A stretch of 64,000 nucleotides of DNA from WVZH01 sp034430895 (GTDB taxonomy: Bacteria; Chloroflexota; Anaerolineae; Anaerolineales; E44-bin32): positions 62,001-126,000 of the forward strand of contig DAOUDW010000035.1 in NCBI GenBank assembly GCA_034430895.1. The letters run 5' to 3'. Shown piece by piece: positions 50,669 through 60,611 of the stretch (position 1 is its first letter; every line of letters begins with the position of its first letter). The notes under the pieces were generated by a model. That model saw nothing but the letters and a program-made list of their open reading frames with translations. It ran no database searches and was not told the origin of the DNA. The position numbers were made by a program, and so were the translations under genes.

Positions 50669-51145
50669 ATGTCCCCATCTAAACCACTCTCTGGACCAAT
50701 GGAACTACAGATACTCCGAACGCTCCATCCTCCGGCCCCACTTCTCGAACAAATTGCTTTGCTTCACACAGAAGAAGGCTTTTCGGTCACCTCTACCGAG
50801 ATAAAAAAACGCATCGATGATTTACCCGTCTCCGACCGTCTTTTATTAGCGGTGTCTGGCGAGCATCTACTTGGCTATGCGCATCTTCGCGTAACCTTCG
50901 ATCTCTTCCATGAAAAAGCCGCTGAAATCGTTTCGATCCTCGTTCGTAAACCGTATCGAAAGCAATACATCGGTCGACGGTTGCTTAAAGCTGCAGAAAT
51001 CTGGGCGCGCCAATCTGGCCTATCTCGTGTCCTTCTTACCGTCGATCACAACAAGGAAGACGTGCTTTTGTTTTCGATCGCGATGGATTATCAGGAGGAT
51101 AGAAATCTGCTTGAATTGTTACGCGATCTCGATACTGAATCGTGA
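50669..51145 (+). CDS. GNAT-family N-acetyltransferase
   Basis: This 158-residue protein has the GNAT fold: SDRLLLAVSGEHLLGYAHLR, then EIVSILVRKPYRKQYIGRRLLKAAEIWARQSG. Motif A appears as R-K-Q-Y-I-G-R-R, a variant of the acetyl-CoA loop Q/R-x-x-G-x-G/A. Motif B reads RVLLTVDHNKEDVLLFSIAMDY. The substrate is unknown. The 11-mer GGCTATGCGCA repeated elsewhere in the window lies in the coding sequence here (50873-50883). Confidence 0.8.
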   Translation: MSPSKPLSGPMELQILRTLHPPAPLLEQIALLHTEEGFSVTSTEIKKRIDDLPVSDRLLLAVSGEHLLGYAHLRVTFDLFHEKAAEIVSILVRKPYRKQYIGRRLLKAAEIWARQSGLSRVLLTVDHNKEDVLLFSIAMDYQEDRNLLELLRDLDTES

Positions 51146-51190
51146 TCCGCCTTTCAATTAATAATACGGTAGTTTGATCCCCGGTTTTTG

Positions 51191-51218
51191 TTGACAATCT
51201 AATTTTATATGGCAGAAT
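51191..51218 (+). promoter_or_regulatory. Promoter of the glpABC operon
   Basis: -35 TTGACA (51191-51196) is spaced 16 bp from -10 CAGAAT (51213-51218). The glpA ATG is at 51228, leaving at most a few leader nucleotides. Confidence 0.6.
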
Positions 51219-51227
51219 GGCCGTGCT

Positions 51228-52787
51228 ATGCCCTCTTTATCAACTGAATTACTTGTCATTGGCGCCGGCGCTACGGGTTTAGGTATAGCCTGGGATGCTT
51301 GTCTGCGCGGAATAAAAGTCGTCGTCGTTGATCAAAGCAATATTGCCCAAGGAACTTCAGGTCGCTACCATGGATTGCTCCACTCAGGCGGCCGATATGC
51401 CGTCACGGATCCCATTTCAGCGCAGGAATGCGCATCTGAGAACTCGATTCTCCGTCGAATTATCCCACATGCAATCGAAGACACAGGTGGCCTCTATCTT
51501 GCCTTGCGAACTGACCCCGCAGATTATGCGCATGAATGGCAGCGCGCCTGCCAGGAAATCGGTATTGATGTCGAGCCGCAATCGTTGGATCAAGTACTTA
51601 GGCGCGAACCTGCACTTACCAAATCTATTTCTCAGGCTTTTCAGGTAAACGCCGCTTCTTTGGATTCATTCGACCTTTTGAATTCTCTTTCCCACTCGAT
51701 TCGCAAAACCGGAGGGCAAGTCTTACTTCACCATCGGGTGAATGAGTTCATCATCGAGGACAACACCGTCGTTGCCGCCGAACTGGTATCAGAACTTGAC
51801 CAGACTACGATGCAAATCGGCGCTGAGATTTTTATAAATGCTGCTGGGCCCTGGTCAGATCAAGTCGCCGCGCTAGCAGGTGTTAAAATCCCCATCACCC
51901 ACAGCAAAGGCACAATGATCGCGATGGCCAATCGCCTTACCCACACGGTCATCCATCGATGCAGACCTCCTTCAAGTGGAGATGCGATCGTTCCTGCCGG
52001 CTCCGTTATGATCATCGGCACAACGGACATCCCCGTCTCATCTGCCAATGACCTGCCCATTAAACCATCTGAAATTGATTTTCTTCTTGACCAAGGCGAG
52101 GAGCTTATCCCCGGATTTTCAAACAGACGACCCTTGAGAGCCTGGTCCGGAATACGTCCCCTTTACAATCCTCTCCATGACGATATGAATTCGACCCGGG
52201 GAATTTCACGCTCGCATGTTCTCATCAACCACGCTGAAACGGATGGCATATCTGGTCTGGCGAGTATCTTTGGCGGGAAATTGACCACATTCCGACTTAT
52301 GGCACAGCGTGTAGCTGATTTCGTTGCCCAGGAATTACAAATCGATGATCAATGCTGTACCGATACCGTTCCCATAGAGCCGGAAGAAAAAGAATTTATC
52401 ATTTTATCCAATCGCACGACGCGTCTACTCCCATCTGAAAATAACGCACGTGACTCTGTGATTTGCGAATGCGAAAATGTCAGGCGATCGGAAATCGAGG
52501 CTTATATTCAATCATCAGATCATTTCGAACTCGACAACCTGCGCTGTACAACTCGTTTAGGAATGGGTCCATGCCAGTCCGCTTTTTGTTCGGTACGTGC
52601 AACCGGAATCGCATTCTCATCCTATGAAACAGAAGACCTTTTGATTGATCTCACATCATTCATCGATCGGCGGTGGCGAGGGACATCACTACTGGCCTGG
52701 GGCCAGAGCATGCGTCAAATTGTGTTTTCACGTCGGTTATATTTGGAATTACTCGGCATCCAGCAAGTATCGGGAGATAAATCTTGA
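51228..52787 (+). CDS. glpA: Anaerobic glycerol-3-phosphate dehydrogenase, subunit A
   Basis: This 519-residue FAD-dependent catalytic subunit oxidises glycerol-3-phosphate to dihydroxyacetone phosphate. The Rossmann motif LLVIGAGATGLGIAWDACLRG, the family motif GTSGRYHGLLHSGGRYA and FGGKLTTFRLMAQRVADF are visible. A C-terminal BFD-like [2Fe-2S] domain has CxCENV, then LRCTTRLGMGPCQSAFC. The stop TGA overlaps the TTG start of glpB. Electrons would pass via GlpB/GlpC to quinone. Confidence 0.95.
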   Translation: MPSLSTELLVIGAGATGLGIAWDACLRGIKVVVVDQSNIAQGTSGRYHGLLHSGGRYAVTDPISAQECASENSILRRIIPHAIEDTGGLYLALRTDPADYAHEWQRACQEIGIDVEPQSLDQVLRREPALTKSISQAFQVNAASLDSFDLLNSLSHSIRKTGGQVLLHHRVNEFIIEDNTVVAAELVSELDQTTMQIGAEIFINAAGPWSDQVAALAGVKIPITHSKGTMIAMANRLTHTVIHRCRPPSSGDAIVPAGSVMIIGTTDIPVSSANDLPIKPSEIDFLLDQGEELIPGFSNRRPLRAWSGIRPLYNPLHDDMNSTRGISRSHVLINHAETDGISGLASIFGGKLTTFRLMAQRVADFVAQELQIDDQCCTDTVPIEPEEKEFIILSNRTTRLLPSENNARDSVICECENVRRSEIEAYIQSSDHFELDNLRCTTRLGMGPCQSAFCSVRATGIAFSSYETEDLLIDLTSFIDRRWRGTSLLAWGQSMRQIVFSRRLYLELLGIQQVSGDKS

Positions 52788-54010
52788 CAGATATCCTTAT
52801 TATCGGTGCAGGATTGTCGGGATTATTTGCCTCCATCCTTGCTGCAAAACGCAATGCTGATGTTACGCTCGTTTCCGCAGGCCATGGTGGTCTTTCTATC
52901 TCGCATGGCTGTATCGATGTTTGGTCAAAAGCTACATCATCTCTGTCCCTTTCCCGTCTCAAGAAGAATCATCCATACCGAATAGCAGGAAAACGCGCCC
53001 TCAATATCGCAATGGAAGCTTTCGAGGATATCATGCATGACGCAAGCTATCCTTTCAGCGGCTCGCTTTCTAAGCAATTATTCATTCCTACAGCGATTGG
53101 CTCGCTCCATTGCACCGCATACGCGCCAATTTCTCTGGCGCATTCCCAAATGACGAAAGGCACCCCAATTGCCATTGCTTCGATTGCAGGCCTGCGGGAT
53201 TGTTTTCCTGAAATGCTCGTAAAAAACCTTCGCTCAAACGGATATTTGGTGGAGCGATCGATATCATTATCACTTCCGGGCTCCGAGCCATATCGCGATC
53301 TATATTCAACAGACCTCGCCTATCGGTTTGAAGACTCCGCATATCGAGATCAAATCGCACAACTATGGAAACCTCGCTTATCGGGCATTCATTGTCTTGG
53401 TATTCCAGCGATTCTTGGTCTTCGTCAACCCAACCAGGTCTATCAATCAATCCAAGTATTACTTGGTATTGAACTTTTCGAAATACCGACACCCCCACCA
53501 AGTTTGCCGGGATTGCGTTTAGAACAGGTGCTTTTCAGCACTGCAGCTCATTTCGGTGTCAATATCATACTTGGCTCATCAGCAATTGGACGTATCGACC
53601 GAAGTCGAAAATTGAAACGTGTTTCCGGAATAACATTGCAAACTCCAAGCAACTCACGTCAACTAAAAGCACAAAAAGTTATTCTTGCGACGGGCGGTTT
53701 TCTGCATGGCGGTCTAATCGCCCATCGAGATGGCAGCATCCAAGAATCGGTTTTTAATCTACCGATCGATTACCCTGAAAATCGTAAGGCCTTACTTGCG
53801 CCCTCTCTTTTCGACAAACAACCATACGAAATGCACGGCGTGCGTGTCAATTCTCGAATGCAACCGCTTGACCTCAAAGGTGAACCTGTTTACGAGAACC
53901 TTTTTTCCGCAGGCGGCATCATCGCTGGTGCAGATCGCCAATCCGAAGGATCGCGTCAGGGCATTGATCTCGCAACTGCGCAGCGCGCCGTGGAGGCTGC
54001 ACTCGAATGA
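52784..54010 (+). CDS. glpB: Anaerobic glycerol-3-phosphate dehydrogenase, subunit B
   Basis: This 408-residue FAD/flavin-binding subunit begins with TTG in a 4-nt overlap with the glpA stop (TTGA). It has the N-terminal Rossmann motif ILIIGAGLSGLFASILAAKR, GHGGLSISHGCIDVW (family specific), and C-terminal YENLFSAGGIIAGADRQSEGSRQGIDLATA. The product links GlpA to GlpC. Confidence 0.93.
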   Translation: MTDILIIGAGLSGLFASILAAKRNADVTLVSAGHGGLSISHGCIDVWSKATSSLSLSRLKKNHPYRIAGKRALNIAMEAFEDIMHDASYPFSGSLSKQLFIPTAIGSLHCTAYAPISLAHSQMTKGTPIAIASIAGLRDCFPEMLVKNLRSNGYLVERSISLSLPGSEPYRDLYSTDLAYRFEDSAYRDQIAQLWKPRLSGIHCLGIPAILGLRQPNQVYQSIQVLLGIELFEIPTPPPSLPGLRLEQVLFSTAAHFGVNIILGSSAIGRIDRSRKLKRVSGITLQTPSNSRQLKAQKVILATGGFLHGGLIAHRDGSIQESVFNLPIDYPENRKALLAPSLFDKQPYEMHGVRVNSRMQPLDLKGEPVYENLFSAGGIIAGADRQSEGSRQGIDLATAQRAVEAALE

Positions 54011-55230
54011 ACCAGGAATTTCTCCCAACGGATCACTGCCTCAAATGCAACATTTGCACGGCGTCTTGTCCCGTAGCCAGTGTTACCGATCGATTTCTTG
54101 GACCGAAGGCCGTTGGCCCGCAGGCACACCGTTTCCAGCATCCACATTACGAACTTCCGGATGTCAGCGAAGAATGGTGCTCGAGCTGCGGAACCTGCAC
54201 ACTTGTTTGCCCACATGATGTCCCTGTTGCTGAAATGATCGCAAAAATGAAGGAGCGGCCGAATCGTGAAGCTTCTTGGAGAGATCGAATTATTTCACGC
54301 CCAGAGATGCTTGGCCGCCTCGCCACAAGGTTTGCAAGCATCGTTAATCCACTGATTAATTCTTCGCGAGTTCGCGCTGCACTTGAAAGATATTTCGGTA
54401 TCAGCAGCAAGGCACCTCTCCCAACCATTGCACGAACGAGTTTAAATAAATCGCTTCGTGATTATTACGTCAAATCCCCAAATCGTCTCGAGGAAATCTC
54501 TCGGCTTACAGTTGGGTACTTTCATGGCTGTAGCACAAATTTTTTCGAACCAATGCTCGGAGAACTTGCAGTTGTAATTCTCGAATCATTGGGTTTATAT
54601 GTATTTTTACCCCCCCAAGTTTGCTGCGGTTTACCACTACAATCTAATGGCCTGTTCGATGCGGCACGCAAACTCGCAAATAAAAATATAAAACTTCTTA
54701 CGCCCTTTCTTCGCGAAAAGATCCCCATTGTGGGCACAAGCCCATCTTGCATGTTGGCTTTCAAACACGATTATCGTGCCATCCTGGGAATTGATACGGA
54801 AGAGTCCAACCTGCTTGCGAACTCTACGTATGATTTTTTTGAATTTATTCTTCAATTCGTGCCTGAAGAAGTAAACCGGATTAGCTACAGAAAGGTCGTC
54901 GCGCACGCCCTCTACCATCCACCTTGCCAACTGCGGGGTCATGGTATTGGTACCCCTGCATTGACGATCCTAAGAAGAATCCCCGGGCTCCAGCTTGAAG
55001 TATCCGATTTTGCTTGCTGCGGAGTTGCAGGAACTTACGGCGTAAAATCCGAGCGTTATCAAGTGGCATATGCCGTTGGTGAACAACTATTCCAGAAAGC
55101 TCTTGCCATGAATGTCGATTTCATTATTTCGGATTCGGAAACATGCCGCTGGTGGATTTCTAAACATACGAAACTGCCTGCTTATCATCCTCTCGAAATC
55201 ATGGCACGATCCATGGGAATAATTACATGA
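54007..55230 (+). CDS. glpC: Anaerobic glycerol-3-phosphate dehydrogenase, subunit C (Fe-S)
   Basis: This 407-residue membrane-associated iron-sulfur subunit has two [4Fe-4S] motifs (CLKCNICTASCPVA near residues 12-25; CSSCGTCTLVCPHD near 58-71) and two CCG domains (QVCCGLPLQSNG; DFACCGVAGTYGV), the arrangement of heterodisulfide-reductase-like subunits. It transfers electrons to menaquinone. It overlaps glpB (ATGA) and the following gene (ATGA), so the four genes are coupled. Confidence 0.94.
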   Translation: MNQEFLPTDHCLKCNICTASCPVASVTDRFLGPKAVGPQAHRFQHPHYELPDVSEEWCSSCGTCTLVCPHDVPVAEMIAKMKERPNREASWRDRIISRPEMLGRLATRFASIVNPLINSSRVRAALERYFGISSKAPLPTIARTSLNKSLRDYYVKSPNRLEEISRLTVGYFHGCSTNFFEPMLGELAVVILESLGLYVFLPPQVCCGLPLQSNGLFDAARKLANKNIKLLTPFLREKIPIVGTSPSCMLAFKHDYRAILGIDTEESNLLANSTYDFFEFILQFVPEEVNRISYRKVVAHALYHPPCQLRGHGIGTPALTILRRIPGLQLEVSDFACCGVAGTYGVKSERYQVAYAVGEQLFQKALAMNVDFIISDSETCRWWISKHTKLPAYHPLEIMARSMGIIT

Positions 55231-55856
55231 AGATATTTCTCACGCGGCATGGACTTACGGTGGCCAACCGCGATCAGATCGTGCAGGGTCAATCGGAATA
55301 TCCGCTTTCAGACGAAGGACGTCTTCAATCACTGCAACTAGCACATCATTTTTCAGACACAATCGGAAATCCAACAAACATCATATCGAGCCCGCTATTG
55401 CGTGCGCGAGAGACAGCAGAAATTCTATCCGAGCATATTAGCTGCGGGATCGAATACAACGAGATATGGATGGAACGACGTTTGGGGAAAGCGCAAGGTA
55501 TTGACTATGAAACAGTTCGTTCATGGAATGAAATCAATGGGCTGCCTTCACCCTACGAACCTATTCATGGCGATGGAGAGAGTTGGCTCGAAGTGTATTT
55601 GCGTGCCGGGCAAGCATTACTCACGCTATTGGAAAAGCCAAACGGAACGTATATCGTTGTTTCACATGGAGGTTTCTTGAACGCTGTTCTGCGAGTAATT
55701 CTGGGGCTCTCGCCCCCCGGCGGGCGCACCTATCCTCCGAGATTCCGATTCAATAATACAGGGTATGCGCATCTGGAATACAATGATAAATTTGCAACCT
55801 GGGAAATCGTAAACCTTAATTCCGCTCCACATCTATTTTCTAAAAAGACTGGATAA
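55227..55856 (+). CDS. Histidine phosphatase family protein (phosphoglycerate mutase-like)
   Basis: This 209-residue protein has the catalytic motif FLTRHGLTVANRDQIVQGQ (residues 4-22), a second Arg/Glu region SSPLLRARETAEIL, and the second catalytic His in VVSHGGFLNAVLR. Coupling to glpC by ATGA suggests a phosphatase acting on a related phosphate ester, but the substrate is not determinable. The gap to the convergent selB stop is only 4 bp. Confidence 0.85.
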   Translation: MKIFLTRHGLTVANRDQIVQGQSEYPLSDEGRLQSLQLAHHFSDTIGNPTNIISSPLLRARETAEILSEHISCGIEYNEIWMERRLGKAQGIDYETVRSWNEINGLPSPYEPIHGDGESWLEVYLRAGQALLTLLEKPNGTYIVVSHGGFLNAVLRVILGLSPPGGRTYPPRFRFNNTGYAHLEYNDKFATWEIVNLNSAPHLFSKKTG

Positions 55857-55860
55857 GCCA

Positions 55861-57765
55861 TCAAGCGAGAACGCGTTTATCCCCTTTTCGAGTGGTAATT
55901 CCGACCGCATCGAGATGCTCCATTACCGCCAGCGCGTATTTTCTCGAGGTGTTAAATAAGTCGCGCACTTCCGCAACGGTAATGCTTCCTTCTCTCTTAA
56001 TAACTTTCTGAATCAAATCGGACATTTCCTGATAATCTTCGTAGCACAAGACTACATCTTTCGATACCTGCAACAACTCTCCTGTTTCTAGCAAACATTG
56101 GTACAAATCATCGCCAACCATTTCAATACTCTCTTTCACGCTTGGCGTTGTGTATGGCTTACTTTTATAAACATCGAGCATTTCCGATTTGGCCTTTTCC
56201 TGTGTTTTCGTCAAAACAACCTCGTGACCCGAAAGCGCCACTCGATCTTGGTCGATCTTTATAACACCTATATCTTCCGCTCTTTGAAGGATCAAATAAA
56301 ATAACTTGGCTTTATCCGAAATCTTTAATCGTGTTTTTAGCTCCTCGAATGGCATGCCCAATCTGAGCGTATTTTCGCGATGAAACAAACCGAGAATTTG
56401 ATTTATTCTATCGATGTAATCGTTCCACACTTCACGACTTACAACCAGCGCACTCATCTTGGGAGTGTCCCCTGATTGACCATCTTCCAAATTGATGAGA
56501 TCCCCCTTTTCGCTCAGTTCGCGGACTGCTTGATCTTGCATCTCTTTTTCGATACTCGCATGTCGCACGGCTTCTGCGAGTCTTGTCGGCCCCAAATCGT
56601 TTAGTGATTGTGAAAGTAAATCACTGGGTTTTCCTTTCAGCAATTCCTTCAATCTCTTAATATTGCCTTCATCAAACCTTTTTCGTTTTCTTCTGGGATG
56701 CGGTTCAACAATCACACCGCCCCCCAATGTAGTGCCCGGAGATGGCCTTCGCAGAATATAATGATCCCCGCGTGCCGCGACAATTGGCTTTTCTAGCATT
56801 ATTTGCAGCCAGCCGGTTTCCTCCGGTTTGATTTCATTACACCCCAACAGACGAACTCGAGCTTCCCGCTGCGAAGATCCTGTGAACATTTTTAATTTCA
56901 TATTGTGCTGAAGTTTCGTATCTGCGTCCCTTAAATGTCGGTAGTGGACTTCTACACTACGAGTTTCCGAATATGCGCCAGGAATTGATACAACATCACC
57001 CCGCTCCAACTCACCCACTTCGACACCCGTAAGGTTTGCTGCAACCCGGCTCCCTGGCACCGCAGTCTCTATCTTTTGTTTATGCGTTTGCAAACCACGG
57101 ATGCGGGATTTTCTCCCTTCAGGTAGCACTACAACTTCCTGCCCTGCATTCAAATCCCCATCAATCAAGGTCCCCGTCACGACTGTCCCGAATCCGGATA
57201 TGGAAAAAACTCGATCAATAGGAAGCCTTGGCCTTCCGACATTTCTTCTTGCTTCACTTTCACTCAATACATCATGGATGGTCATGACCAGCCGCTCGAG
57301 GCCAACACCAGTCTCGCTCGATACGGGAATAATCGGCGAAGAAGCAAGTTTTGTTTGCGCAAGCATGCTGCTGATTTCTTCCTCAACAAGTCCCAACCAT
57401 TCTTCATCTTCAATTAGATCGATTTTCGTAAGTGCTACGACCGCACGCTCGATATCCAAAAGATCTAGAATGGACAAATGCTCGCGTGTTTGCGGCATTA
57501 TCCCTTCGTCCGCAGCGATGACGATTAAAGCGGCGTCTATCGCTCCTACTCCTGCGAGCATGTTATCAATAAAATCGATGTGTCCGGGAACATCGATGAT
57601 GCCGATCTTCTCTTTACCAGACGCTTCCAACCAGGCAAATCCGAGATCGATCGTCATTTCACGCTCTTGTTCTTCCTTCAATCGATCCGGATTAATCCCC
57701 GTTATCGCCAGGATCAATCGCGATTTTCCATGATCCACATGTCCGGCCGTTCCTATTACTTTCAT
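55861..57765 (-). CDS. selB: Selenocysteine-specific elongation factor
   Basis: This protein of about 634 residues brings Sec-tRNA to UGA/SECIS sites. The start KVIGTAGHVDHGKSRLILAI has the translation-factor P-loop, followed by EMTIDLGFAW and the G3 IDVPGHIDFI and G4 LTKIDL motifs. C-terminal winged-helix domains (SECIS binding) end in VAEVRDLFNTSRKYALAVMEHLD. The ATG at 57765 is chosen over the longer frame to 57837, because the first 24 codons carry no homology. No selA, selD or tRNA-Sec is in the window. Confidence 0.92.
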   Translation of the reverse strand: MKVIGTAGHVDHGKSRLILAITGINPDRLKEEQEREMTIDLGFAWLEASGKEKIGIIDVPGHIDFIDNMLAGVGAIDAALIVIAADEGIMPQTREHLSILDLLDIERAVVALTKIDLIEDEEWLGLVEEEISSMLAQTKLASSPIIPVSSETGVGLERLVMTIHDVLSESEARRNVGRPRLPIDRVFSISGFGTVVTGTLIDGDLNAGQEVVVLPEGRKSRIRGLQTHKQKIETAVPGSRVAANLTGVEVGELERGDVVSIPGAYSETRSVEVHYRHLRDADTKLQHNMKLKMFTGSSQREARVRLLGCNEIKPEETGWLQIMLEKPIVAARGDHYILRRPSPGTTLGGGVIVEPHPRRKRKRFDEGNIKRLKELLKGKPSDLLSQSLNDLGPTRLAEAVRHASIEKEMQDQAVRELSEKGDLINLEDGQSGDTPKMSALVVSREVWNDYIDRINQILGLFHRENTLRLGMPFEELKTRLKISDKAKLFYLILQRAEDIGVIKIDQDRVALSGHEVVLTKTQEKAKSEMLDVYKSKPYTTPSVKESIEMVGDDLYQCLLETGELLQVSKDVVLCYEDYQEMSDLIQKVIKREGSITVAEVRDLFNTSRKYALAVMEHLDAVGITTRKGDKRVLA

Positions 57766-57990
57766 CTTTCGGACCAACTCCTGATAACATGTACGCAGAT
57801 TGGATCCAGAGTGATAGAAATGCGAGTATCCAGACATGAATACCCACTTCTATTCATTTTGCCCCTTGAATTTTCATGCTCGTATGGAAATGCCCGGGTT
57901 TGAAAATCGCTTTGATTAAAGTCAAAATTGGGCATTATCATGGGTATGAGGATTTCCTCGATCCTGCGTCAAAATTCTATTCTTTTCTAG

Positions 57991-59151
57991 CTACTCTTTA
58001 ATATCTTCTGCCCACTCACGGAACATCGACATCATATGTGTCAACCGCTCGAGTTCATGTTCGCGCATAATGTTCAGTAAGCGCAGCGCCTCTGAGGAAT
58101 TTTCTTCGAGAAGATCTAATTGTGCTCCTATTTTTTCGTGCAGCCGATTATGCTCTCGCCATTGCTCGTCTACAGTCAGCTTATACGTGTTCCATCGTTT
58201 CTGATCGTCTGCCTGAAATGAACTCCACTCTTGTTTCGACCGATCGGAATTTATGCGATGCATTTCCGTAACTTCGTTAATTCTTCGATCCAAACGATCC
58301 AGCGCTTTATCTAAATCTTCTTTCACTTGCTTTAGATTTTGATAGGATACTTCGAATGCCAGTAAGCGCTCTTCTAGTTCGCCACCTCTATTGATATACT
58401 CTTCGAACTTCTCCTCTCGCCCCTTCCAAATCCGTTCAAATTCAGCCTGTTTTAGGTTCTGTTGCTCAGCCCATATATTCTGAACTTCTTTCTGTTCATC
58501 TTCTCCGGCTTTTAACTCTGAGATATGAATCTCCACTCTTCGGATACGATCTTTTACACTGTCGAACTCGCCATGAAGCTCAAGCATCTTTTTACGAACA
58601 TTGGATGCATCCGATTGCACATCTGCGACACGCTTCGCGTCCTGCTTTCTCCCTTCTTCCATCGAAGCCAATGACCTGGACCTCAGATCGTCATTGGCGA
58701 TGAAATCGTCAATTTCTTTTCGAAAATTATCCAATTCCTTCGAGATTCGAACTTCTTCTTGTCTTCGTTCTATTGCATGTTCCTGATTTTTCTGCAGGCT
58801 TTGAAGCTGTCCCAGAATATCATCTAACTTGTTTGCATTCTCTTTGAGATCTTCACGCCGGACTTTTTCAATTTCTTTCTCTTTTTTCGTGCGTCTCTCT
58901 TCAGCATCCTTGATTTGCACGGAGACTTCTTTCCGATGTTGCACGAGAATATCATCGAATTGATTGATCCGAGCGGCCAATGATGTCATTCGAGTAAGCT
59001 CTTCTGTCATTTCTTGGCCAAGCCGTTCTTGTTTGGCAGTGTCTTCTTCCAGATTGCTGATACGCTCCATCAATCTACTGATGGAATCGGCGTCCTTTCT
59101 TCTATTTTCATCCAGCCATTCGAGGCGTTTTTCGATTTGTTTTTGTTCCAT
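57991..59151 (-). CDS. Long coiled-coil protein of unknown function
   Basis: This 386-residue protein is almost entirely helical and highly charged, with heptad patterns from about residue 5 to 330. It has no membrane segment or signal peptide. Segments such as KEKEIEKVRREDLKENANKLDD and QVKEDLDKALDRLDRRINEV are typical coiled coil. SD GAGGT precedes the ATG. No domain family was recognised. It may act as a filament, tether or structural protein. Confidence 0.7.
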   Translation of the reverse strand: MEQKQIEKRLEWLDENRRKDADSISRLMERISNLEEDTAKQERLGQEMTEELTRMTSLAARINQFDDILVQHRKEVSVQIKDAEERRTKKEKEIEKVRREDLKENANKLDDILGQLQSLQKNQEHAIERRQEEVRISKELDNFRKEIDDFIANDDLRSRSLASMEEGRKQDAKRVADVQSDASNVRKKMLELHGEFDSVKDRIRRVEIHISELKAGEDEQKEVQNIWAEQQNLKQAEFERIWKGREEKFEEYINRGGELEERLLAFEVSYQNLKQVKEDLDKALDRLDRRINEVTEMHRINSDRSKQEWSSFQADDQKRWNTYKLTVDEQWREHNRLHEKIGAQLDLLEENSSEALRLLNIMREHELERLTHMMSMFREWAEDIKE

Positions 59152-59210
59152 ACTATTACCTCGTTTTAATTGAGAAGCGCGCGGATTATAGCACGTGGCG
59201 ATAATTGAAT

Positions 59211-60611
59211 TTAAGGGAACAATTGCTTCATTCCTGCCACGGCTTCAACCACCCATGGATAACTCAACTGGGGGAAAATTCCCAATAACAAGCAAAATAT
59301 CACACCAACGACCATAAAGCCTTTCTCGACAATTGGAATCGCTATCGGCTTTCCTTCATTCTCTGGCGACAAGAAAATCCGCACCCAATTCAATACAATT
59401 GCACCGATACAAGTCAGCGATAATAACAGTGACAATCCAGCCATGCTATCGGATGTGAGTAACGTTTCAATTAAAGCCCATCGTCCTGGGAAACCTGCGA
59501 ATAACGGAAATCCTGCTAGAGATAATAAACCCGTCAGAATCGCGATTACTGAAATCGGACAATAATATGCCGCGCCCATGAACGATTGGTCTTCACTTGT
59601 TTCCACTTTGTATTTCTCAATTGTTGCCAGCCCGATGCCCAAAACGGTCAGACTGATTACACGAATTCCTGTCATTCCCAGGGCCAATTGGAATCCTTCC
59701 GGAGAATTTGTTCCAATCGCGAGTAAGGTAGCCCCAAAATCTGATACGAGTACATAGGCCATGACCTTACGAAGGGATTGTTGCGCCAGCGCCCAGATAC
59801 TTCCTACACCAATCATAATCATCGCAGCTATTCGAATGCCGTCAAACAAGGCGACATTTTCACGAAGCCACACAAATGTATCGATAAATCGAAGCAGAAA
59901 GAATATCCCCGCACTCTGAAGTAGAATCGTAACAAACGCCAGTGCATACGGATTGGACTGCTGCGCAGCACCTGGCAGCCAGATGTGGAATGGCGGTACC
60001 GCCATGAGCACACAGAATCCAAGCGCAAGTAGAATGGTTGCTCGTGCTGCCAATTCAGGTGTTGCTGGTGTCACTCCCTGGCTTTCAAGAATCCAACCTG
60101 CGATGAGAATTGCGATCATGCCGAAGGTGTATAGAACGAGAAGCCTGACACTTCCAGAACGGTTTCCTTGCTCCCGCGTAGATAGAATAAGCACAGCCCC
60201 CATTGCGGTCAGCTCCAGGAAGATTGCTGCGAATAGAAATGGTTGAATCATAAAAGACGCAGCGACTACACCAATTGAAATAATTCCTACAAAAACAAAA
60301 GTCCGATTAGGACGAGCGATCCATGCCCCACCGAATAACAATGCGCCTGCCAGGTACATGAACGCCACAGCAGCACGATTGCCTTGATCGAGTATCATCG
60401 ATCTTCCCAGTAACTGCCATGTGCTGCTCCACTTCAATGATGCACCCAGAAAGACAAACGGCTCTTCAAGTGAAGCCAATAATGTAAATCCGCCAATTAA
60501 CAATGCACCAATCGAGGCAATAGATGCCGTCAAGCCTAATCTTCTTCGAAATGGCAAGACAACAATCGCCATAATACCCGTCATTAATAAAATGATGAAT
60601 GGCGCACTCAC
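59211..60611 (-). CDS. Complex-I/Mrp antiporter-like membrane subunit (NuoN/MrpD family)
   Basis: This 466-residue protein has roughly fourteen membrane helices and the proton-channel family core. A glutamate lies in AIFLELTAMGAVLIL (the TM5 position). The TM7 region reads LALGFCVLMAVPPFHIWLPGAAQQSNPYA. The PFHIWLP motif is intact, but the lysine expected five residues before that proline is Leu, by eye. The start is GTG directly following the upstream stop (TAA). It is the last gene of a three-gene cluster without any dehydrogenase or hydrogenase subunit. Confidence 0.78.
   Translation of the reverse strand: MSAPFIILLMTGIMAIVVLPFRRRLGLTASIASIGALLIGGFTLLASLEEPFVFLGASLKWSSTWQLLGRSMILDQGNRAAVAFMYLAGALLFGGAWIARPNRTFVFVGIISIGVVAASFMIQPFLFAAIFLELTAMGAVLILSTREQGNRSGSVRLLVLYTFGMIAILIAGWILESQGVTPATPELAARATILLALGFCVLMAVPPFHIWLPGAAQQSNPYALAFVTILLQSAGIFFLLRFIDTFVWLRENVALFDGIRIAAMIMIGVGSIWALAQQSLRKVMAYVLVSDFGATLLAIGTNSPEGFQLALGMTGIRVISLTVLGIGLATIEKYKVETSEDQSFMGAAYYCPISVIAILTGLLSLAGFPLFAGFPGRWALIETLLTSDSMAGLSLLLSLTCIGAIVLNWVRIFLSPENEGKPIAIPIVEKGFMVVGVIFCLLLGIFPQLSYPWVVEAVAGMKQLFP

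Noticed and set aside
53158..53173. Sigma-54-like motif (AGGCAC-CCCAA-TTGCC) on the plus strand
   Set aside because: It lies inside the glpB coding sequence with no gene start downstream, and both elements are mismatched. Probably chance.
57766..57990. tRNA-Sec next to selB
   Set aside because: The 225-bp interval upstream of selB was read for a long-acceptor tRNA with UCA anticodon and a T-arm. None was found.
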